Source of the DNA: Bombyx mori
Lineage: Eukaryota; Arthropoda; Insecta; Lepidoptera; Bombycidae
Assembly: GCF_030269925.1 (NCBI RefSeq)
Contig: NC_085123.1
Span: forward strand, 9,734,001-9,798,000
Reading direction: 5' to 3'
DNA: 64,000 bases
Numbering within the stretch: the first letter of the stretch is position 1; each line of letters opens with the position of its first letter. The notes below the pieces were generated by a model. That model was not told the DNA's origin, did no database searches, and saw only the letters and a program-made list of their open reading frames with translations. The position numbers were made by a program, and so were the translations under genes. Below are positions 18,828 through 29,228 of the stretch, in pieces.

Positions 18828-20208
18828 GGGACACCAGTGCTACGAGGCCCCTATTGTTTGTGCTGTGCGATTGTGTGTGCCCAAAGTGCGAGTGTTTTGA
18901 TCTAGCGGTGTTGTTTCGGCGCGGAGACGTTCCGAGCAACGTAACGCAGGACCCGGGACCAGGTGAGTTGTTCGACACTTTCTTTCCTAACATTGGTTAA
19001 TTGCGGGTAGTTGTCGTTCAGCCTGGAAAAGCTGCGTACTCATTTTATTCTAAGAATAAAAACCGAGTTACGTTAGCGCCTTCGAGTCTGGCCATCTGTG
19101 TCCGTTCCCAGTCCTCCCCTACCCTTCGGGGTTAGGAGGGGCTGTTACTAAGCCCGCGTAAGCCGATTTACGGTGGTGGACCTCGGCAACGTCGGGAACC
19201 CCGTATACAGTTTGTTTTTAGATATAGTAGTAGTTCATAGTAGTTTTCTTTATTCTTGCTTTATTGTCTTTAAATTGTTATTATTTCTATTACTAATTAT
19301 TTAAACTAATTTTGAGATATTAATTATAATTCCTATTTTGTAATCACCCACTAGCGCCACTGTGGCAGATCTATTTACTATAATTAAGTTTTTTCAAATA
19401 TACCCTCCATAGTTTTAATATTTTAAATTCATGTAAATATAAATTTAATTTTTACGTTTCCAATATTGGCGAACCGACCGACCCTTGTAAGTGGTCATTT
19501 CAATTTTTCTTTTAGTAATTAGTACGAAACACGCTGTAGGTTTCCCCGTCGTTGCCGACTTACGGTAGTTTGTTTTCTTTGTAGATTGTAGATTCAATTT
19601 ATGTGTATGTTGGAATTCTATCCCCACCTTACTACAAGCTGGGGTGGAATCCTGCAGGTCCATTGGTATCGTGTCGGGGCGATTGAACGCTCGACGCATA
19701 CATATACATAATTGTTAATAGTCTCCTTATTTCTTTATTTTACACCAAATTAAATAAATTATTATAGTTTATTATTTACTAGGTTGAATATTTTACAACA
19801 TTTAGATGCACATAAATAGGAACTCGAGTCTTCAATAGTAAATACATTGTTAATTTTGTAGATTTTTATTATTTTATGTTAATTTTCCTACGCACACTAC
19901 AAGTGGCCGGCTGCGGCGGATGCCTGCAGGGTGGACCGTTGCAGATTAATTTTAGTGTATGTTCAATTTTTTGTCTTTGCTATTAGTTTAATCCAATTTA
20001 TTATTATTCTATCATTCTTTTCAAGTAGTTTAAATTATGGTATCTTTGACCAGTTAATTAGTTTAGTTCAGTTAATTATAAGCACCTATTAATTTATTAG
20101 TTAAAGCCAACAAATACATCGGTCGGTTAACGGAAGTATATGGTTATATAGTAACTATCACGGATGTACCGACAGTCGTGGGGACCCGTTAAAATAATCG
20201 GCTAAAAC
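18828..20208 (+). promoter_or_regulatory. Putative 5' UTR and flank of the second Jockey-type LINE
   Basis: This stretch leads into the ORF1 ATG at 20209. It alternates GC-rich blocks (18828-19200) with AT-rich sequence and has no coding frame. I could not find a target-site duplication or an initiator/DPE pair, so the true 5' end of the element is unknown; it may start anywhere here, or the copy may be 5'-truncated within it. An inverted repeat near 19109-19140 (CCTCCCCTACCC / GGTTAGGAGGGG) may form a stem. Confidence 0.4.
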
Positions 20209-22389
20209 ATGTCTGGGGGGACATCACCCCCCATTATCAGCACCCCCGGCCCGTCCCGTAAGGGACGCCAAGTTATGGCGAGTCTAAGATTCAGACCAGC
20301 ACCAGCAACCCGTACAGTCTCGATGGGACTCGGGACGGACAGCCGGCCCGGGCCTCCGGTCGCGGCCCAGAGGACTCCGAGGATCGAACCGGAGGAAGAT
20401 GTCCTTCCCCCGTTGACCGATCCCTCTGGGCCCTCTCGGCCGCGGAAGAAGGCCAGGTCCGAGTCTGACCGAGGCTCATCGAACGAAAAGGACAAGCGTC
20501 CTAGAATAGGCCCCTCATCTAGATCGGAGGGAGAGGAAAGTGCGACCACATCCTCTGCACACTCCTCAACCGAATCGGTCACTCCTTCCTCATCTAGGTC
20601 TTCGTCCCCCTCTGGGAGTCCAATCCCAGCTCAACCAATTCCGAAGCCTAGGGCTCCCGCCAGGACAGGGACAGCCCCAAGGCCAGTAAGATCCCCTCCT
20701 CGCTCTCCTTCCCCAACGCTATCTCCAATCCCGGTAGACTCAACCCGAGGTGCCCCCGCCCTAAGCGGCACGGCGGGCAACCTGGATTCGACCAGGTACA
20801 TGGACCTCGAGTCTACCAGACCTCAACAAGTCACTAAGCCCAACCCCACTCCCTCCACCTCCTATGCTGCCATGGCAGCTAGGCCAGGTATCCCTACCGC
20901 CCAGAGGACTTCCCAATCCTCACGAGTCCCTCCCCCGAGGCCGAAGGGTCGCGCCCAGGAGGAACTGCGCCGACACCCGCCAATTATGGTGGAGGCCCTT
21001 CCAAATTGGTCCCGCCACATGGCGGCCATTAGGGAGCGCCTAGGCCGCGCCCCCTCGGTGCGACCCTTCGGCGCCGGTTTTAGATTTCTGCCGACGTCGG
21101 CTGAGGAGTATAGGGCGGTCCAGGCCTACCTGTCGGAGGCCTCTGCCAGGGACGGTACCATTAAACGGTACTGTTACGCCCTGGCGGAGGAGATGCCTTC
21201 GAAGGTGGCAGTCCGGGGCCTCCCTGCCGACACCGACGAGGCAGAAATAGTCAATGCCCTGAAGGAGCTGGGATTCCCGGCTCGATACGCCAGGTGCATT
21301 AGGTCCCGGAGAGGGCGTCCGGGCTGCGTTTTTCACGTAGCCCTGGACCACCTCTCGAAGGACGACCTCGCCCGCTTGTACGCAGTCAACGAACTGCTGT
21401 ACCTGCCGGGGGTGACGGTCGAAGGATGGCGTCCAATCCGAGGGCCTGCGCAGTGTCATCGCTGCCAGGCCTTCGGACACGCCTCCTACAACTGTCATCG
21501 CGCGGTCCGTTGCGTAAGGTGTGCCGGGGAGCACATCGTAGCGGACTGCCCGAGGCCGAGGGACGGCCCGTTCTCCTGTGCCAACTGCGGGAAGGACCAC
21601 GCCGCCGTCGACAGACGGTGTGCGGTCTTCCGCAAACGGGCCAGGATGATGGGAGCAACCGTCCCTCCTCCTGCACCACAGGCGCCTCGAGCCGGGAGTG
21701 CAGCTCTTCCGGCTTCAATACCTGTAGCAAAAGGGAAGGGGAAGGGGAAAGGGAAAACTTCCCAGCCCCCTCCCCCATCCCACTCCGCTCCGTCTGCTGT
21801 GGTGGTGGAGGCACTGCCATCGGCGCCTACGCTGATGGCACAGGCCAACCCACCACGGCAGATAAATAAACCCAAACCCACTCCTGCTCCCCGTGGTCGT
21901 ATCTCTGCTGGTATATCAGTGCCTAAACCACTCCCGACTAGCGGCCCTACGTCCACTAAAAGGGAGAAGAACAAGAGGAAAAAGGCCAAAAGGAAAACAA
22001 GAAAAAGGGAAGAAAGAGAGAGACTAAGGGGTACATCTGAGCCCACAGTGCCAGAACCCCAACAAACCAACATAGAAACCATGGAGGTCTCCGAGGCCCC
22101 CCTTACTGCCCAACAACCGACATCAAGCCAACCACTGCCTACAGCCCATCCGGCCGAAGGCAAGCACGACTTAAACAACCAGCCCCCCCTCCCCCCCCGC
22201 CCTCAGCGCGAGCGCCGCAGCGGTCGACAGGCCTCCCAGCCTGCCGGCTTTGCTGCATGGCTGCTCGCACTGTGGGAGAAATTGTCCGAGGTGATCTCCG
22301 GAGTAATCCGTGAGATCGCCTCGGGAGCCAGTCCCTTCGGGGCGCTCCTGTCGGGGTTCTACCGAATGATTGCGCAGTTCAATGGCTAG
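20209..22389 (+). CDS. Jockey-type ORF1, zinc-knuckle RNA-binding protein
   Basis: The 726-residue protein is larger than ORF1 of the other Jockey family here. Residues 1-270 are a Pro/Ser/Arg-rich low-complexity region. An RRM/PRE_C2HC-like region follows (SVRPFGAGFRFLPTSAEEY; KVAVRGLPADTDEAEIV), then zinc knuckles CHRCQAFGHASYNC, CVRCAGEHIVADC and CANCGKDHAAVDRRC at about residues 415-475. After that come a Lys/Gly run (GKGKGKGK), a strongly basic block (KREKNKRKKAKRKTRKR) and a Trp/Leu-containing C-terminal segment that may be amphipathic. The ORF1 stop TAG overlaps the ORF2 ATG in ATGGCTAG. It is open throughout. The role is binding element RNA in the transposition particle. Confidence 0.88.
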   Translation: MSGGTSPPIISTPGPSRKGRQVMASLRFRPAPATRTVSMGLGTDSRPGPPVAAQRTPRIEPEEDVLPPLTDPSGPSRPRKKARSESDRGSSNEKDKRPRIGPSSRSEGEESATTSSAHSSTESVTPSSSRSSSPSGSPIPAQPIPKPRAPARTGTAPRPVRSPPRSPSPTLSPIPVDSTRGAPALSGTAGNLDSTRYMDLESTRPQQVTKPNPTPSTSYAAMAARPGIPTAQRTSQSSRVPPPRPKGRAQEELRRHPPIMVEALPNWSRHMAAIRERLGRAPSVRPFGAGFRFLPTSAEEYRAVQAYLSEASARDGTIKRYCYALAEEMPSKVAVRGLPADTDEAEIVNALKELGFPARYARCIRSRRGRPGCVFHVALDHLSKDDLARLYAVNELLYLPGVTVEGWRPIRGPAQCHRCQAFGHASYNCHRAVRCVRCAGEHIVADCPRPRDGPFSCANCGKDHAAVDRRCAVFRKRARMMGATVPPPAPQAPRAGSAALPASIPVAKGKGKGKGKTSQPPPPSHSAPSAVVVEALPSAPTLMAQANPPRQINKPKPTPAPRGRISAGISVPKPLPTSGPTSTKREKNKRKKAKRKTRKREERERLRGTSEPTVPEPQQTNIETMEVSEAPLTAQQPTSSQPLPTAHPAEGKHDLNNQPPLPPRPQRERRSGRQASQPAGFAAWLLALWEKLSEVISGVIREIASGASPFGALLSGFYRMIAQFNG

Positions 22390-25108
22390 CCAGGAGCTGC
22401 GCATCATTTATTGGAACCCCGACGGGATAAAGTCCCGAAAGAACGACCTGCTTGTTCTCGCCCGGGAGTATAACCCAGAGGTTGTGCTCCTGGGCGAGAC
22501 CAAGCTACGTCCTCAGGATGCGTTCAGGATTCCAAACTACTTCATGTACCGACGTAACGAGCTTACCCCTGCCGGGCGGCCGTTCAGGGGCACTGCGGCC
22601 CTCGTCAGGCGGGACGTGGTGCATGATCAGTTGGATTTGCTGTCCTTCACATCGACAAGGTCAGTCGGTGTGAGGGTACACACCTCGGGGGGAGATATGC
22701 GGATTTATGCCGCGTATAGACCCCCGGGGCCTGAATTTCACCCTGAGGACATAAGACGGGCCCTGAATCACGACAGCCGCCCAGCTGTGCTGGTCGGGGA
22801 CCTCAACGCGAAGCACGTCGCGTGGGGCTCCCGACTTAACTCAGCAGTGGGCAGGCGGCTGTTAGAAGATGCCGATAGGGGCGACTACTCCGTGGTCGGC
22901 CCCGACGAACCCACACACATCCCGATCGCCGCGCGCTATCAACCCGATGTGCTGGATGTGTGTGTGCACAAGGGGCTACGGTGCCCCGTAACGATCGAGG
23001 CACTGTACGACCTGGGTACCCCACATCTCCCTATCCTGGTGACACTGGGAATGGGGCTCACCCGGGTTGCGACCTCGCCCCTACGACCGAAGGTCGACTG
23101 GGAGCTCTTTAAGAGACAACTAGTCGACCTTCCCGTGATTCAGGACCCCAACACCCCTGATGGGGTCGACGATGCGGCAACCCGCCTTGTTGACTCCATC
23201 AGGGGAGCGATCGACCAGGCGACGACTCTTGTGCCCAGCGGCGGGCCCAGAGGTATACTCCCGGCCCATCTGAAGGCGATTATTCGCCGGAAGAGGGGCT
23301 TGAGGAGGCTCTGGGCGACAACTCGTTGTCCCAGGATAAAGCGCGAGCTTAATGAGCTGGAAGCGGAGCTGGCGACAAAGATTAGCACCTTTCGGGGTTA
23401 TGCCTGGCAGGAGAGGATCGAAGAGGCCCGCGAGGACCCCTCCTCAGTATCCCTCCACCGGCTTTGTCGCCAGCTCTCAAATCGGCCTGCCCCGACTTGT
23501 CCACTCGTGGACGAGAGGGGCAACTGATGCTTCTCGGCTCAGGCCCGCGCCGATATCCTGGCCGAAATGCTGGAGCGGCAGTTCGCTCCTAATGACTCTG
23601 CACCCTCAGAGGCCGCATTCCACCAATCGGTGGAAGAGAGCGTAGCAAGCCTACTCTCCTCCCCGGTGCCACCGTTGGGAGATGGTGATCTCATCACTCC
23701 CAGCGAATTGCGCCTCATCATCAAGCGGATGAAGAGGCGCAAGGTGCCGGGCGAGGACGGTATTCCCTCCCTCGCTTTTTTCCACTTCCCTGAAACGGTC
23801 GTGTCATATATGACACGGCTGTTCAACTCCATTCTGTCCACAGGACACTTCCCGGGAATTTGGAAATTGGGCAAGGTTATCGCCTTGCCCAAACCCGGCA
23901 AGGACAGGAGAAATCCCTCCAGTTACCGTCCGATCACGCTGCTGTCGCACGTGGGCAAGTTGTTCGAGCGGCTGCTGCTGAGAAGGATGTCGCCGCACAT
24001 CCTTCTCAGACCCGAGCAATTCGGGTTTCGTAGCGGTCACTCGACAACGCTGCAATTGGTCCGCGTCATGCATCACTTGGCGGATCGGACCAACGCGCGC
24101 CAGTACACGGCCGCGGTCTTTCTCGACATCGAGAAGGCCTTCGACCGTGTCTGGCATGCGGGACTGATCCACAAGCTGTTGCAGAACACGGACCTCCAGC
24201 ACGCCTACGTGCGACTGCTGGGGTCGTACCTGGAGGGAAGATCCTTCCTTGTCGCGGTCGAGGGCGCCAAGTCGTCGGTGCGCCCAGTCACGGCCGGAGT
24301 TCCGCAGGGGAGCGTCCTGGCACCATTCCTCTACGCTCTCTATACCAACGATATTCCCACGCTCGAGGGCAACCTCGAAGCGTGGGAAGCCGACGTGAAG
24401 TTGGCGCTGTTTGCCGACGACAGCGCCTACTTCGCGTCATCCAACTTCCCCTCTGCGGCCATTTCGAGGATGCAGAGGTTATTGGACTTACTGCCCCAGT
24501 GGCTGGACCGATGGAGGGTCGCGGTCAACGTGGGGAAGACCGCGGCTATTCTCTTCGGTCCGGTCCGCACAAGAGTCGTCCCGGGACAGCTCAGTCTCCG
24601 TGGCGCTAATGTCGAGTTTAGATCCAGCGTCCGGTACTTGGGGGTCAATATCGACCGGAGTTTGAGGATGACCGCCCACGCCAATAAGGCGTTGGCGGCC
24701 GCTCGCTACGCGAGATTCCTCCTCCGGCCGGTGTTGGCCTCCAGGTTGCCGGTCAGGACTAAGCTCGGCATTTATAAGACGTATGTCCGTTCCCGTATCA
24801 CGTACGCAGCTGCGGCCTGGTATCACCTCATCCCGCAGGTCACGCGGGTGAAGTTACAGGCCCAGCAGAATCTGGCTCTTCGCACGATAGTCGAAGCAGG
24901 GCGTTACGTCAGTAATGCCGTAATCGCCCGGGATCTGGATGTGGAGTCGCTCGAGGAGTTCATCCGGAGGCTAGCTCGTAATCTTTACGAGCGGGCTGAC
25001 GGTGGACCCCACGAGCATCTCCACAACTTAGCTCCCTTGCACGCTAGACCACCTGATGGTCTGGCGCTACCAAGGGAGCTACTGGAACCCCCGGCTATGG
25101 TAAGATAG
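22382..25108 (+). pseudogene. Jockey-type ORF2 with one in-frame TGA
   Basis: I start at ATG 22382 (MASQELRIIYWN), which overlaps the ORF1 stop by 8 nt. The frame would encode 908 residues, but codon 382 (23525-23527) is TGA, sitting between the endonuclease and the reverse transcriptase; reading continues in the same frame to 25108. The endonuclease shows YWNPDGI, LGETKL and VGDLNAKHVAWGS, but where SDH is expected it has TPH (residues 213-215), so the catalytic Asp is replaced by Pro. The reverse transcriptase has VPGEDGIP, YRPITLL, FLDIEKAFDRVWH, GVPQGSVLAPFLY and FADD (Asp 679-680). The TGA could be a CGA-to-TGA transition. Two independent defects make activity unlikely. Confidence 0.9.
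25031..25079 (+). promoter_or_regulatory. Two-tier stem-loop at the end of ORF2
   Basis: GCTCCCTTG (25031-25039) pairs perfectly with CAAGGGAGC (25071-25079), and within it AGACCA (25046-25051) pairs with TGGTCT (25057-25062) around a 5-nt loop. It lies in the last codons of ORF2. In the 4885 fragment the inner stem is largely kept while the outer left arm has drifted. A role in 3'-end recognition by the reverse transcriptase is possible but is inference. Confidence 0.6.
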
Positions 25109-25671
25109 TCGGCTTAACCGGAGTGATATGGGAGTGCTCATAATGAGTGCCCCCATGGGACTGAGCTGTCCACACTCGTCATTTCCCCCCACATCGTTGG
25201 GGTGCCCCCTTATGGGGACCCATTTCCCACCCCCGTTGGGTGGACCACTCCCCCGTCTGGGGAGTGTTTAAATCGGTCCCTCCCCGCGATGGTCTTCCCC
25301 TTTTGGGGAGCCCAGAACGGGTGAGCGCCAAACTAGTGCCGCGGCTCCTCCTCTGGTTTGTAGAGGTGGGGCCGCGGCATGGGGCCGGTGGCGGGCCCCA
25401 CGGTGCTGACTGTTGTTCCCGGCTTTGTAGATATTGTAAATAGTTAGTAGTTTATAGTTAGTATAGTAGTCTAGTTTTAGTTTGTCATAATTAGTAGATA
25501 GGGGGGAAAAAAAAAAAAAAAAAAAAAAATTCAAGCAGAGGACAGCAGCCGGCGCCGGGGTGACTCCTCCGCGGGCATCACTCCGCCCAAGAGAACCAAG
25601 CCCATCGTATTATGTATAAGTATATATGTTTTGTCGATGTAGTGCAGCCGTGCACGCTGCGAACAGCGTAC

Positions 25672-25803
25672 CTTCCCCAAGTCCTCCCCGCATCTACTTC
25701 ACCCCTGCCCTATGTGGTAGGGAGTTTAAGCCCGGGTAGTGGGGTTTGCCCCGAGGCCCGTTCCGTGGGTACGACGACCCCTTCTTCTTCTTCTTCTTCT
25801 ATT
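25672..25803 (+). mobile_element. 3' terminal fragment of a (CTT)n-tailed Jockey-type LINE
   Basis: This matches the last ~130 bp of the 4885-5281 fragment: TACTTCACCCCTGCCCTA, CCCGGGTAGTGGGGTTTGCC and GGTACGACGACCCC, followed by a CTT run. It lies only 142 bp after the poly(A) of the 20209 element, so the A-tailed element may have inserted near or into an older copy of its CTT-tailed relative. Confidence 0.75.
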
Positions 25804-26862
25804 TTATTGTCAAATCTCAATAGGCTTTTGTACCTAATTAAAATAGTTCGAGAAAATTATTCCATCATTGAGCTAAGAAATTAAAATAGAACAACGAAAC
25901 TGCATACATACGTCAAAATCTATGTTGTTATTAATTTCAAAGCCTTTATTCTTTATTTCGATTTTCAAGATAGCTAATACAATAATCAATAAGTACATTG
26001 TGCACCAAGGGAGAAAAGAAAAAAACAATTTAATTGTTTTTTATTTTTAAATAAACTACTACTAATTAAATAAGAACTGTTTGATTGTTTGTATGAACTG
26101 TCTCATCTTTGTTTGATACTTCACTATTAAATTTTATTGCCTTTTGTTTATTTCACTTTTACACTAAACACAATATGTAAATTACCCGAGCACAACAATG
26201 GCGCAGAATTTTAGGTGCGTGAGAGCAGACGTAGACACTAACGCGCATGCGCACTTGTCATTACCCAGGGAGGAAAAGTTACACTTTCTTCCCTGTACAG
26301 CGGGAGGAAAAGTTAGACTTTCTGCCCTGTACAGCGGGAGGAAAATCGAACTTTCGGCGTGGGTAGGAGAAAAAATATCAAACTACCCTCATTTGATTTG
26401 AAGCTTATGACCTACCGCACGTTTCTGTTGATACTATCTACAGAAACTGGTATACTCGTAAATATATTTCTACATTAGAAGAAATCCTATTTATTTTAGA
26501 CTTGTCCTTAGAATGTTTTAAACTTTGTCTCTTCTGCACGTGATCGTGCCCTTAGTGCAGCACAAATGTGTGCGAGAACCGCAAGCATTTAAAATTGCGC
26601 TTTGCTTCGACGCGCCTCTTGTTATTCAAGTGAATCGCAATTAATCGTCGTTCAGTTGCTCAAACGAACTAACTTTGTTACATTGCAAAACAAAATTCCC
26701 TTTTTGAATTTCGAATATAATAAAAATATTCTGATCGATTAGGGAAAAAAATGTATCCGGCTTTTCCAATTGGCGTACGTTATTATTAGTTACTCGACTC
26801 TATTTTTCAGTTACTCTAAAAATGGTTAACGGGCTGTAATGGACAATAACATTTTATTTATA
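25804..26862. other. AT-rich intergenic DNA with one minisatellite
   Basis: Apart from the 34-bp repeat at 26268-26370, nothing was recognised. The frame at 26198-26401 is produced by that repeat and is not accepted as a gene. Confidence 0.5.
26268..26370 (+). repeat. 34-bp minisatellite, about 3 copies
   Basis: Units start at 26268, 26302 and 26336. The core is GGGAGGAAAAGTTAGACTTT then CTGCCCTGTACAGC; the third copy is partial and diverged. Confidence 0.85.
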
Positions 26863-27282
26863 CTAGAGGTCCCGCAGTAGTCGAAATTCGACTATAATTA
26901 ATTGGAATTGTAAATTTGTACACTATTATGATTGTATTTTATACTTCTATAATCACAAATTTCGCCAAGGCTACACTATAAAAAAATATTAATAAAGGCA
27001 AACAATATTTAATCTATTCTCAATTTGACCACAGACGTCAAAAACAAAAGTTTGACAATAAATAGTATGCATGCGTGTGTGCGTCAAATAAATGGTATGT
27101 AGTGTGTGTAATGTTTTCTTTATTGATTTAATGTATCTTTTATGCATTATTTTTAAAAAATATTAGCATTGTGCACTTCTTCTCTATATTCTCTATAAGT
27201 ATGGAAAATTTCCTACTCCTCCGTCCGCGCAATTTTCGTAAAAAGGGATACAAAGTTTTTGCTTCACGTATTAATATATAGA
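26863..27282 (-). mobile_element. Non-autonomous Helitron-like element, minus strand, copy A
   Basis: On the plus strand it begins CTAG preceded by A and ends GA followed by T, so on the minus strand it is A|TC...CTAG|T. Just inside the 3' end is a perfect hairpin, TAGTCGAA-A-TTCGACTA, as expected for a Helitron 3' end. It is 420 bp long, has no coding capacity, and matches 28522-28941 end to end. Confidence 0.8.
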
Positions 27283-27651
27283 TAATAGACAAACCATTTC
27301 ATGGATTAGGCTAGCTAACTACAAGTTTTTTTTTTAATGAATAGTAATGAATTACAATAATCATTAAAAAAAAATTCGACTCAAAGTTACTTATATGCGA
27401 CTACCATATTTGGCACCCGCACTAACACACTAGAGAAGGTCTAAAAAAAGAACGATTTAATTTTTGCAAATGTAATCGAGAACGGAACTGAAATGCTTGA
27501 AACCGATTTTCGCTGATGTAAACCGGCTGGATCTACTGAAAATGCCCAGATTCTACTAAAGGTAACCGCACAGTTTCCCCTGCAATGCGCACGAACCGTC
27601 ATTTGTATACAAATCGAAAGCAAATACTGATGAAAAAATAAGATGATGATG
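27283..27651. other. AT-rich spacer, nothing recognised
   Basis: No repeat or credible frame was seen. A GATGAT stretch at 27642-27650 precedes the SINE. Confidence 0.4.
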
Positions 27652-28101
27652 AAGTCGTCGTGGCCTAAGAGATAAGACGTTCAGTGCATTCGTCTTGAGC
27701 GATGCACCTGGGTTCGAATCCCAGGCGGGTACCAATTTTTCTAATGAATTACGTACTCAACAAATGTTCACGATTGACTGCCACGGTGAAGGAATAATAT
27801 CGTGTAGTAAAAGTGAAACCCGCAAAATTATAATTTGCGTAATTACTGGTGGTAGGACCTCTTGTGAGTCCGCGCGGGTAGGTACCACTACCCTGCCTAT
27901 TTCTGCCGTAAAGCAGTAATGCGTTTCGGTTTGAAGGGTGGGGCAGCCGTTGTAAATATACTGAGATCTTAGAACTTATATCTCAAGGTGGGTGGCGCAT
28001 TTACGTTGTAGATGTCCATGGGCTCCAGTAACCACTTAACACCAGGTGGGCTGTGAGCTCGTCCAACCATCTAAGCAATAAAAAAAAATATAAAAAAAAA
28101 G
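27652..28101 (+). mobile_element. Full-length Bm1-type tRNA-derived SINE
   Basis: This is the best copy in the window, about 430 bp plus an A-rich tail. The polymerase III promoter is intact: A-box-like TGGCCTAAGAGATA near 27661 and B box GGTTCGAATCC at 27711. The body has the diagnostic GGAATAATATCGTG, AATTTGCGTAATTACTGGTG, GCAGTAATGCGTTTCGGTTT and GGCTCCAGTAACCACTTAAC. It can serve as the reference for the other Bm1-like copies listed. It has no protein; mobilisation would need a LINE reverse transcriptase. Confidence 0.92.
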
Positions 28102-28521
28102 ATGTGAGGTGCATTCTTCGTCTAGCAACGTCTTTGTGGTTGTAGTTACAGACAGACTAGCTCTCGGTTTAACTGTATAGTCGGGCTGAATAGAGTCGCG
28201 AAAGACATATTACAACAAAAATACCTTGAACCCTTCAAATCAGAACGCATCATCATCATTCGTGCCAGAAATTAACGGTGGAACCTACCAATATGGCTTC
28301 ACTATGTATCTTACCATCAGTATAATTTGCTAACATATACAAAAGACTGTTGTAATACATAGCTTAAAGTTTGAGTTTTCATTTTACGTAGCCCAATTTT
28401 AACACGATTTCTGCATAGCTCAGTAATAGAAATAGAGTTGATTTGACTGACTCCGTGGCAGAGTAGTTACTGGAACTCCTGAGATAGTTTGTTTGCTTTT
28501 TGTCTGAGTATTTGATATCTA
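28102..28521. other. AT-rich spacer, nothing recognised
   Basis: Non-coding DNA between a SINE and a Helitron-like element. No repeats were matched. Confidence 0.4.
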
Positions 28522-28941
28522 CTAGTGGTCCCGCAGTAGTCGAAATTCGACTATAATTAATTGAAATTATAAGTTTCAACATTATTATGGTCTTATTGTT
28601 ACAGATTTCGCCAAGACTACACTATAGACAAATACTCGTAATATTAAAAATAAACAATACTAACCTATTCTCAATTTGACTACAGACTATAGGCAATAAC
28701 AACAATTTGACAATAAGCAAAGAGTATATGTGTGTGTGTGTGTGTGTGTGTCAAATACATGGTAGCGTGAGTAATGTTTTCTTTATTGATTTAATGTATC
28801 TTTTATGCATTATTTTAAAAAATATTAGCATTGTACACTTTTTCTCTACATTCTCTATAAGTATGGAAAATTTCATACTCCTCCATTAGCGCAATTTTCG
28901 TAAAAAGGGATACAACATTTTTTCACGTATTAATATATAGA
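28522..28941 (-). mobile_element. Non-autonomous Helitron-like element, minus strand, copy B
   Basis: It is the same length (420 bp) and orientation as the 26863 copy, with the same A...T boundaries and the same 3' hairpin TAGTCGAA-A-TTCGACTA. The copies differ by scattered substitutions and by a TG microsatellite at 28728-28751 in this one. Confidence 0.8.
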
Positions 28942-28980
28942 TAATATGCATATTTATATTTTTATATGTTCAAATATCAG

Positions 28981-28981
<1 letters not shown>

Positions 28982-29012
<31 letters not shown>
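28982..29012 (+). repeat. (TAA)n microsatellite
   Basis: About ten uninterrupted TAA units. Confidence 0.95.
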
Positions 29013-29014
<2 letters not shown>

Positions 29015-29107
29015 TTTTTGAAGTGAAACTTCCTTATCGGCGTTGGAAAAAAATTTACCGTCACATTTTTCGGTTACGCGTCACTTTTTTCCGTTACGCG
29101 CCATCTG

Positions 29108-29228
29108 TTTTGTATTCATGTCTATGATAATAAAATCCTTTTGTTTAAACTTTATCTAATTTAACTTTTTTGTATTCATGTCTATGATAATAAAATCCTT
29201 TTGTTTAAACTTTATCTAATTTAACTTT
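29108..29228 (+). repeat. Perfect 60-bp tandem duplication
   Basis: 29108-29167 is repeated without a mismatch at 29168-29227. The unit contains GTATTCATGTCTATGATAAT and CCTTTTGTTTAAACTTTATC. Zero divergence implies a very recent event or an assembly artefact. Confidence 0.95.

Larger units (their letters stand above)
20209..25529 (+). mobile_element. Jockey-type LINE, second family, 3'-complete, ORF2 broken
   Basis: ORF1 (20209-22389), ORF2 (22382-25108) and a 3' UTR end in a run of about 23 A at 25507-25529. The organisation and proteins are Jockey-like but clearly different from the 9691 and 51674 elements. The 3' UTR contains stem-forming CCACATCGTTGGGG and a region shared with the 4885-5281 fragment. 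No flanking duplication was found, so the 5' limit is given only as the ORF1 start. One in-frame stop in ORF2 and an altered endonuclease motif suggest it is inactive. Confidence 0.85.

Noticed and set aside
18898..18930. Initiator/DPE pair for the second Jockey-type LINE
   Set aside because: AGACGTT resembles a DPE, but no initiator sits 28 bases upstream and no target duplication marks a 5' end there.
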